Shown: one piece after another, positions 6,326 to 12,803 of the stretch
How the letters are laid out: every line of letters begins with the position of its first letter
Numbering within the stretch: position 1 is the first letter of the stretch
Origin: SZUA-229 sp041589455
GTDB taxonomy: Bacteria > Pseudomonadota > Gammaproteobacteria > SZUA-229
Reading direction: 5' to 3'
DNA length: 14,396 bases
Assembly: GCA_041589455.1 (NCBI GenBank)
Contig: JBFHVQ010000073.1
Span: forward strand, 1 to 14,396
The notes under the pieces: model-generated
The model's input: the letters and a program-made list of their open reading frames with translations, nothing else
What the model was told of the DNA's origin: nothing
Database searches by the model: none
Made by a program: the position numbers and the translations under genes

Positions 6326-8250
6326 CATTATTTAAACAGGTTGCTTTGTTAGTATCACTTGTGTTTTTGCTAATTGTGGTGACAACCACAGTTGGTGATT
6401 TCAGGCGCACGGGAGACTTTCTGGAAGGTCAGTTACAGACTGCTGCTCAGGATATGACGACAACGCTGGGTATTGCTATTAGTAATTCAGGCAGCAATAC
6501 CGATGTTGCGACGTATGAAACCCTTTTTAATGCTGTTTTTGATAGTGGTTATTATTCGAATATTGAGCTAATAGCACCGGATGGCACAGTTGTTCATCGG
6601 AAAGACAGGGTGCTGGAGATAGAAAATGTTCCTGACTGGTTTATCACACTGGTGCCGCTTTGGCCTGCAACAGGAGAAACACAGGTAATGCAAGGCTGGG
6701 TTCCACTTGGAACATTACGTCTGACATTGCATCCAGGCTATGTCTATAGCAGTCTGTATAAGAACCTGGAATCAACCTTGTGGTGGTTTCTAATATTGTT
6801 TTCAACGGGCATGATTGTTTTGTGGTGGTTATTGCATAAGATGTTGAAACCATTAGACCATGTGAAGCAGCAGGCAGAAGCGATACATAATAATCAGTTT
6901 GTGATTCAGTCTAAAATTCCACGCACCGTTGAGTTGAGAAGTGTCGTTATTGCAATGAATAGAATGATTGATAAAGTCCATAAAATATTTGATGATCAAG
7001 CTGCAACGCTATCCAGTTATCAGGAGCTATTGTACCGAGATACTCAGAGTGGTCTGTCCAATCGAAAATATTTTATGCGCCAGATGGAAAAACTTCATAC
7101 TGAAGATACACATTTTCATGGCAATATTTCAGTTATAAAAATACATAATCTGGAAATTATTTATGAGAAGTACGGATTTCAGAAGTCTGAAACCATAATT
7201 ACGAAACTATCTGAAATTCTAACGGATAGCTTTGATTATAAAGAACATGAATTCTGTGCGCGTTTGAGTGAAGATGAGTTTTCACTGTTGTTGTCAATCA
7301 GTGCTGGTTCAGTACAACAAAAATTAAGTACTTTATTTGAACAGTTCCGATCTTTACAGGAAGTGACCGATATACAGGATGAAATCTATTTGACAGCAGG
7401 TATAACCAGTTTACATAGTGGTAATCCTATTGGTCAAACATTATCAGATATGGATTTTGCATTGTCGCAGGCAGATTCTAATGGAGCATATTCAATCTAT
7501 GAAAAAGTATCTTCTGAGATTGAATTGCCACAAGGTAAAATGCAGTGGCGTCACTGGCTCGAAGGCTGTATAGCTGAGGAACGGTTTTATCTGGTAAGAC
7601 AGAAAGTATTAACCACCGATAAGGAAGTTGTGCACCAGGAGGTCTTTATCAGGCTAAAAAATGAGAGTGGTGAAGTTGTACCAGCTGGGCTCTTTATTCC
7701 AATGGCAAATTCACTTGGTCTAGGGGAGAACATTGATCGGATCGTTTTTCAGCTGGTTAAAGATAATAGCAATAAATATAGTGATGTTCCCATGGCGCTT
7801 AATTTAACTGAATCTGTGTTCAGTCATGCGGATGCGTTACAGGAATTTAATCAACTACTACAGCATTTCCAGGAGTCGTCATCGACCTTCTGTGTCGAAG
7901 CGAGTCATCATATTCTGGAACAGCATCCTCAAATGTGTGCCGGTGTTGCAGAATCTGTGCGTAACTCTGGAAATGTTTTTGGAGTTGATAATCTGAACTT
8001 CAGTTTATCATTACAGACATTGCAATCTGTGAGACCAGATTATATAAAGGTGAATGCCAAAACATTATATGATATGACTCAAGCAGAGATTCCGGCAGCC
8101 TATCAAGCCTTAAGGACGCTAACCAATGCAATGGATATAAGAATAATTGCAGTGGGTGTTGATACAGAAGAGTTATATCAACATCTGCATAAACGGGGTG
8201 TTAAGACAATGCAGGGTAATCTGCTTTCCGAGCCCGAGGACTTTTTATGA
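6322..8250 (+). CDS. lapD: LapD-type inner membrane c-di-GMP receptor
   Basis: A 642-residue protein with TM1 at about 7-23, a periplasmic domain at about 24-150, TM2 at about 151-173, HAMP to about 226, a GGDEF-like domain at about 236-394 and an EAL-like domain at about 405-642. In P. fluorescens LapD binds c-di-GMP through its inactive EAL domain and sequesters LapG from outside the membrane. Both enzyme signatures here are degenerate: GGDEF is replaced by LSEDEF (315-320), EAL by QEV (439-441 in VVHQEVFIRL), the usual KID by KVN (576-578) and EGVE by VGVD. This predicts a receptor, not a cyclase or phosphodiesterase. Trp126 in QGWVPLG corresponds closely to Trp125 of P. fluorescens LapD, which contacts LapG. 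The ATG overlaps the lapG stop by four bases (ATGA), with AGG at 6311-6313, so the pair is translationally coupled, as expected for partners. Confidence 0.94.
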   Translation: MTLFKQVALLVSLVFLLIVVTTTVGDFRRTGDFLEGQLQTAAQDMTTTLGIAISNSGSNTDVATYETLFNAVFDSGYYSNIELIAPDGTVVHRKDRVLEIENVPDWFITLVPLWPATGETQVMQGWVPLGTLRLTLHPGYVYSSLYKNLESTLWWFLILFSTGMIVLWWLLHKMLKPLDHVKQQAEAIHNNQFVIQSKIPRTVELRSVVIAMNRMIDKVHKIFDDQAATLSSYQELLYRDTQSGLSNRKYFMRQMEKLHTEDTHFHGNISVIKIHNLEIIYEKYGFQKSETIITKLSEILTDSFDYKEHEFCARLSEDEFSLLLSISAGSVQQKLSTLFEQFRSLQEVTDIQDEIYLTAGITSLHSGNPIGQTLSDMDFALSQADSNGAYSIYEKVSSEIELPQGKMQWRHWLEGCIAEERFYLVRQKVLTTDKEVVHQEVFIRLKNESGEVVPAGLFIPMANSLGLGENIDRIVFQLVKDNSNKYSDVPMALNLTESVFSHADALQEFNQLLQHFQESSSTFCVEASHHILEQHPQMCAGVAESVRNSGNVFGVDNLNFSLSLQTLQSVRPDYIKVNAKTLYDMTQAEIPAAYQALRTLTNAMDIRIIAVGVDTEELYQHLHKRGVKTMQGNLLSEPEDFL

Positions 8251-10400
8251 GCGAAAAGCTCCATCAGTATGATCCACTATTAGAGTGTTTAGTGGTCTTT
8301 GCAAAATTGTTTAATCGGCCAATTTCTATTGATGCATTGATCTCAGGCTTGCCGATTGAGCCAGGGCGTGCCGGGCCAGAGCTATTTTCACTAAAAAGTT
8401 CTAAGGGTCTGTTTTCAAGAGTTGCAAAACGAGCGGGTTTTGCCACACGTTTAATTAAACGTGATCTTGATGAGCTTTCCGGACTATTACTACCCTGCAT
8501 CTTAATACTTAAGGATCGTAATGCCTGTGTACTGGAAAGCATTGATAAGGAAAATAACCGTGCACGTGTAATTTATCCTGAAGTGGGTGAAGGTGAAGAA
8601 TGGGTTGATCTGGATCGTCTGAAAGAAGAGTACCTGGGTTTTTCGTTTTTACTTAAACGTGAATTGAAACAGCGAAGTCGTCCACTACGTCTGATAAAGG
8701 CCGGTGAAAGTCACTGGTTCTGGGGAACGTTGGCACGTTCTCGCGAAATCTTTACCAGTGTTATTCTGGCGTCAGTATTAATCAACCTGTTTGTTGTCGC
8801 TACACCTCTGTTTACTATGAATGTGTATGACCGTGTTGTGCCGAATGATGCGCTGGAAACATTATGGGTGCTGGCCATTGGTGTCATGGTAATTTACTTA
8901 TTTGATGCGGTTATTCGTTACTTAAGAACCTATTTACTAGAGGTGGCGGGCAAGAAAAGCGATATTATTATGTCGTCTATTTTATTTGAACAGACGCTTA
9001 ACTTACGTATGGATCAATGGCCGAAGAGTACCGGTGCCTTTGCGAACAATTTAAGAGATTTTGAAAGTATTCGTAATTTCTTTACAGCATCGACAATTGC
9101 TACTCTGGTTGATTTACCATTTGCGATTATCTTTTTAGTTGTAGTGGGCTACATTGGTGGCTCAATGGTCATCGTGCCCTTGTTTATAATCAGTTTATTG
9201 CTCATTTTTAGCTTTATGATGATCAAGCCTCTAAGAGAGAGCATCGAAGCGACATTTGAGGCCTCTGCTAATAAACACTCTCATTTGATTGAAAGCCTGA
9301 ACAATATTCAGACGATTAAAACTCTGGGTGCATCACATCATTCGCAATGGGTGTGGGAAGAATCATCTGGTGAAATCGCTGTGAAATCTATGCGTGCCAG
9401 AATGCTATCTGGTTCGATACAGGTAGTTACCAATCTACTGGTTCAGTTAAATACAGTCACCTTGATTATCTTTGGTATCTATCAGATTGCAGATTTGCAG
9501 CTTTCACTGGGTGGACTGATTGCCGTTGTGATGCTTTCATCTCGTGCAGTCGCGCCGATGGGACAGATAGCAGGTTTAATTACAAACTTTGAACAAACAC
9601 AAACCGCGTATAAAACACTTAATGGAATTATGCAACAACCCGTTGAGCGTTCTGAAGATAAAAACTATGTACGTCGCCTGGAGTTTGATGGTGGTGTAGA
9701 GTTAAAGCTTGTTGATTTTGCTTACCCTGAAACAGAGCGTTTAACACTTTCAAAAATAAATCTGAAAATCACACCAGGTGAGCATGTCGGTATTATTGGT
9801 AAAGTTGGTTCAGGTAAAACCACTGTAACGAAACTTATGGTAGGTCTATATCAGCCTACAGAAGGCACCATATCAATTGATGGTATCGATATTAGCCAGA
9901 TAGACCCAGCAGACCTGAGGCATCATATAGGTTACCTGTCTCAGGATGTCGAATTAATGAAAGGCACTATAAGAGACAATATTGTTTATAAAGATCCACA
10001 TATTGATGATGAACGCTTGCTTGAGGTCTCCAGAATATGTGGTGTTGATCAGTTCGTGAATAAGTTACCACTTGGCTTCGATACACTGGTGGGTGAGCAG
10101 GGGGGATGGCTGTCAGGTGGTCAGCGCCAGTCTATCGCATTGGGGCGTGCTTTATTGCTTGAGGAGCCCATTCTAATTCTAGATGAACCAACCAATAGTA
10201 TGGATAACACCACAGAATCACTAATTAGAAAAAATCTATATGACTATACCCGTGATAAAACCCTGGTTCTGGTAACCCATAAAGCGCCTATGCTGGAACT
10301 GGTTGAGCGACTGGTTGTGGTTGATGAAGGTCGAGTTGTTATGGATGGCCCAAAAGAAAAAGTTTTAGCTGCACTTAAGAGCAATAAAAATGAAATCTGA
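8247..10400 (+). CDS. lapB: Type I secretion ABC exporter with C39-like N-terminal domain
   Basis: A 717-residue inner membrane exporter that energises secretion of the adhesin. Residues about 1-138 form a peptidase-C39-like domain, about 160-455 an ABC exporter membrane domain (helices near 168-190, 203-222, 283-302, 304-325, 391-413, 417-440), and about 480-717 the nucleotide-binding domain. ATPase motifs are complete: Walker A GKVGSGKTT 518-526, Q-loop Gln566, signature LSGGQ 622-626, Walker B LILDEP 643-648 and H-loop His678. The C39-like domain keeps Glu-Cys at 13-14, but the usual catalytic His position holds Ala (about residue 93, DRNACVL), so it is probably a non-cleaving, substrate-binding domain as in HlyB and other RTX exporters. 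This agrees with an adhesin whose N-terminus must stay uncut. GAGGA precedes the ATG by six bases, and the gene overlaps lapD by ATGA. Confidence 0.95.
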   Translation: MSEKLHQYDPLLECLVVFAKLFNRPISIDALISGLPIEPGRAGPELFSLKSSKGLFSRVAKRAGFATRLIKRDLDELSGLLLPCILILKDRNACVLESIDKENNRARVIYPEVGEGEEWVDLDRLKEEYLGFSFLLKRELKQRSRPLRLIKAGESHWFWGTLARSREIFTSVILASVLINLFVVATPLFTMNVYDRVVPNDALETLWVLAIGVMVIYLFDAVIRYLRTYLLEVAGKKSDIIMSSILFEQTLNLRMDQWPKSTGAFANNLRDFESIRNFFTASTIATLVDLPFAIIFLVVVGYIGGSMVIVPLFIISLLLIFSFMMIKPLRESIEATFEASANKHSHLIESLNNIQTIKTLGASHHSQWVWEESSGEIAVKSMRARMLSGSIQVVTNLLVQLNTVTLIIFGIYQIADLQLSLGGLIAVVMLSSRAVAPMGQIAGLITNFEQTQTAYKTLNGIMQQPVERSEDKNYVRRLEFDGGVELKLVDFAYPETERLTLSKINLKITPGEHVGIIGKVGSGKTTVTKLMVGLYQPTEGTISIDGIDISQIDPADLRHHIGYLSQDVELMKGTIRDNIVYKDPHIDDERLLEVSRICGVDQFVNKLPLGFDTLVGEQGGWLSGGQRQSIALGRALLLEEPILILDEPTNSMDNTTESLIRKNLYDYTRDKTLVLVTHKAPMLELVERLVVVDEGRVVMDGPKEKVLAALKSNKNEI

Positions 10401-11739
10401 ACAGCACGAAAATCTGAATCAACACTATAGTGATATGGATATTGCCTATATGCAGAGTTTGTCTGCTGCGGTTGTTCAGCGTTCGCCACGTTACCTGTTA
10501 ATGATGATAGGGGTTATGCTTCTGGTTGTGTTCTCTGCAATTGTCTGGATGGGCTGGGCAGAGATTGATGTTGTTGTCAGGGCTCAGGGTAAAGTTATTC
10601 CAGCGAGGCAGGTACAAGTTATACAAAGTCTTGAAGGTGGAATTGTTTCTGAAATTCTGGTACGTGAAGGTGATCAGGTCGAGATTGATCAACCATTAAT
10701 TAAAATATCCGATGTGGCATTTTCAAGTTCATTTGAAGAAAATCGGTTATCGTATTATGAGCTGCGAGCTAAAAGTGTACGCTTAAAAGCGGAAGCCCAT
10801 AACACTGAATTTGAGACAGATGAAGACTTAGAAAAATTGGCACCCGCACTTCTTCAGGCAGAAAAGAGTCTACATGGAAGCAATAAGCAGCAGTTATTTG
10901 AAACATTGAGTATTTACGAAGAGCAGGTGAATCAACAGCAAACTGCTTTGCAGGAAACTCAGTCAAAACAACGTCAGTTAACAAAATCACTTGAGTTATT
11001 GCGCCAGGAGCTGAAAATTAAAGAGCCACTGGTTAAACGCAGAATTATTTCAGAAGTTGAGTTTTTGCAGGTTCAACAACGTGAAGCTGAAGTTGAAGGT
11101 GAGCTGGAAGGGGTTAGTATCTCTATTCCCAGGTTGCGTTCTGCTATTGAAGAAAGCCGAGGGAAATTACAGCAGGCTGAACTTGAATTTCGTAATAAGG
11201 CCAAGCGAGAGCTAAATGAAGTCCAGGCAGAAATCTCACGCATCGCTGAAGCCCAGACCGCGCTTGAGGATCGTGTCAGTAGAACCACACTCCGATCTCC
11301 AGTGAAAGGCACAGTACAACGGCTATATTCTAATACGATAGGTGGCGTTGTTTCTCCCGGCAGTCAGATAATGGATATTGTGCCCAGGGAAGATGCGCTG
11401 CTTATTGAAGCACAGGTCAGGCCGGCAGATATTGCGTATATCGGTGTTGGTCAGGAAGCGCGGCTTAAGTTTACCGCTTATGATTTTGCAATATATGGAA
11501 GCGTCAGTGGTCAGGTGACTTTTGTGAGTGCGGATACCGTGACAGACGAAGAAGGCATTAGTCATTATGTTGCGCGAATTCAGCCTGATAAACCGTATCT
11601 GGGTCATGAAACTAAACCGATGCCAATTAAAGTCGGTATGTCGAGTGAGGCTGATATCATAACGGATAAAAAGACCATACTGGAATACTTGTTAAAGCCT
11701 GTCAGGAGAGGCCTTGAGAAAGCAATGCGGGAAAATTAA
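10390..11739 (+). CDS. lapC: HlyD-family membrane fusion protein of the type I system
   Basis: A 449-residue periplasmic adaptor bridging the ABC exporter and the outer membrane channel. It has a short cytoplasmic N-terminus, one membrane helix at about 35-56, a first lipoyl/barrel half at about 60-108 (VIPARQVQVIQSLEGGIV), a long Gln/Glu-rich coiled-coil hairpin at about 110-300, the second lipoyl half from about Gly307 (GTVQRLYSNTIGGVVSPGS), then a beta-barrel domain ending in the typical HlyD C-terminal helix (ILEYLLKPVRRGLEKAMREN). The length is normal for the family. The start ATG lies 11 bases inside the end of the exporter gene, indicating coupled translation, and the stop overlaps the next gene by one base (TAATG). 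Confidence 0.95.
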   Translation: MKSEQHENLNQHYSDMDIAYMQSLSAAVVQRSPRYLLMMIGVMLLVVFSAIVWMGWAEIDVVVRAQGKVIPARQVQVIQSLEGGIVSEILVREGDQVEIDQPLIKISDVAFSSSFEENRLSYYELRAKSVRLKAEAHNTEFETDEDLEKLAPALLQAEKSLHGSNKQQLFETLSIYEEQVNQQQTALQETQSKQRQLTKSLELLRQELKIKEPLVKRRIISEVEFLQVQQREAEVEGELEGVSISIPRLRSAIEESRGKLQQAELEFRNKAKRELNEVQAEISRIAEAQTALEDRVSRTTLRSPVKGTVQRLYSNTIGGVVSPGSQIMDIVPREDALLIEAQVRPADIAYIGVGQEARLKFTAYDFAIYGSVSGQVTFVSADTVTDEEGISHYVARIQPDKPYLGHETKPMPIKVGMSSEADIITDKKTILEYLLKPVRRGLEKAMREN

Positions 11740-12341
11740 TGTCGTTGATTGTTTATAGTCGATCAGATTCGTATAACAGCCATCTTCAGCAGGTGCTTGA
11801 TGCTGAGGTCAAGCTTCGCATTAAATTGACGCCTCCGGTTGCTGCTAAGGGTAATATATACCTGCTTCATGTCACCTCAATGAATGGTGACCTGGCTGCC
11901 TGGGTTGTTGAGGCCGTTCGACAAGGAGCTGTTGTGGGTATCGCATCTGATCAGCCTAATGTTGAGGAAATGCTCAAGTTTACCGAGAATGGTGCACTGG
12001 CTTATTTTAATGCTTATATGGCCGATCTTCACTATGAGCAACTCGTCAGATTACTGGAATCTGGTCAGAGCTGGTATCCTCCAGAGCTGCTTATGGAAAC
12101 TTTTAGTCTCGCAAGGTCGGCCGTTCGTCCGTCTGTAGATACCAGTCCTCTGGAAAAATTAACAAGTCGCGAAAAAGAAATTGCCTTTGCTGTTTCAGAA
12201 GGAAAGACGAATAAAGTGATCGCAACTGATTATGAAATTTCCGAGCGTACGGTTAAATCCCATTTAACTAATATTTTCAAGAAGTTAGAGATAAAAGACA
12301 GAGTCGCACTGGTGATATTTATGAATCAACATAGTATCTGA
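11739..12341 (+). CDS. LuxR-family transcription factor with degenerate receiver domain
   Basis: A 200-residue regulator. Residues about 141-195 are a LuxR/FixJ-type helix-turn-helix (LTSREKEIAFAVSEGKTNK, then SERTVKSHLTNIFKKLEIKDR). Residues about 1-115 look like a response-regulator receiver fold, but the strand that normally ends in the phospho-acceptor Asp reads IYLLHVTSMNGD with His44, and the usual GAxGYLxK is GALAYFNA, so the conserved Lys is also missing. Phosphorylation by a histidine kinase is therefore unlikely. This is reminiscent of CsgD and VpsT, biofilm regulators with pseudo-receivers, but the VpsT c-di-GMP motif W-[FLM]-[TS]-R is not present; the corresponding place reads WYPP (112-115). 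The start overlaps lapC by one base (TAATG). The position between exporter genes and adhesin suggests control of the adhesin or the cluster; the actual target and signal are not known. Confidence 0.88.
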   Translation: MSLIVYSRSDSYNSHLQQVLDAEVKLRIKLTPPVAAKGNIYLLHVTSMNGDLAAWVVEAVRQGAVVGIASDQPNVEEMLKFTENGALAYFNAYMADLHYEQLVRLLESGQSWYPPELLMETFSLARSAVRPSVDTSPLEKLTSREKEIAFAVSEGKTNKVIATDYEISERTVKSHLTNIFKKLEIKDRVALVIFMNQHSI

Positions 12342-12401
12342 TCTGCATCTATTCGGTTAGATTGATCTCAAATTACCTATAAATACCCCGCTACCCCAAA
12401 C

Positions 12402-12414
12402 AGAGTCATACTCT
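12402..12414. promoter_or_regulatory. Short perfect dyad upstream of the adhesin gene, possible operator
   Basis: AGAGTCATACTCT is a perfect 5-3-5 inverted repeat, 75 bases before the adhesin start and 61 bases after the LuxR-type gene. A dyad of this kind could bind a dimeric helix-turn-helix regulator such as the one encoded next door, or be a weak RNA hairpin. No T tract follows. There is only one copy here, and dyads this short arise by chance. Confidence 0.3.
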
Positions 12415-12475
12415 CTACGACTTTGGTACGATGCCCGCCTATAGACCTTTCTACTATTCTTATGTGACTGAATAT

Positions 12476-12481
12476 GAAAGG
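12476..12481 (+). promoter_or_regulatory. Ribosome binding site fixing the adhesin start
   Basis: GAAAGG ends seven bases before ATG 12489. An in-frame ATG at 12474 has no Shine-Dalgarno sequence upstream and itself overlaps this site, so 12489 is the better start. Confidence 0.75.
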
Positions 12482-12488
12482 TTATGTT

Positions 12489-12803
12489 ATGGCTACAAAA
12501 AATATTGGATATATCGCTGAATTAACAGGTGCAGCACAGGTACGCACTGCCGAAGGCATTATTAAGGTGCTAAGTGTTGGCGATACGGTAAGTGACCGTG
12601 ATGTACTGATTACAGGGCCAGCAACCAGTGTGACCATTGCTTTTTATAGTGGCCAGAAGCTTCAGGTAGGTGAACGGACTGAAATTTTGCTAGATGAAAC
12701 CGTCTATGCAGAAGACGGCTCATATTCAGATGAACAGGTTGATCAGATTACTGCACTCCAGCAAGCCATACTGGAAGGTAAAGACCTGGATGAGCTTGAA
12801 GCG
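12489..12803 (+). other. LapA-type N-terminal retention module
   Basis: Encodes residues 1-105: a beta-rich segment (IIKVLSVGDTVSDRDVLITG, SVTIAFYSGQKLQVGERTEI) followed by an acidic helical stretch (about 81-104). The same layout in P. fluorescens LapA forms a globule that stays in the periplasm and holds the adhesin in the outer membrane channel. Confidence 0.85.

Noticed and set aside
6322..8250. Active diguanylate cyclase or phosphodiesterase
   Set aside because: Both signature motifs are degenerate and the domain order plus lapG neighbour match the LapD receptor.
11739..12341. VpsT-like c-di-GMP-binding regulator
   Set aside because: The required W-[FLM]-[TS]-R motif is absent; the corresponding site reads WYPP. 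The pseudo-receiver similarity alone does not justify the function.
12474..12488. In-frame ATG at 12474 as adhesin start
   Set aside because: It has no Shine-Dalgarno sequence upstream, whereas GAAAGG sits seven bases before ATG 12489, and the retention module of relatives begins near the latter.
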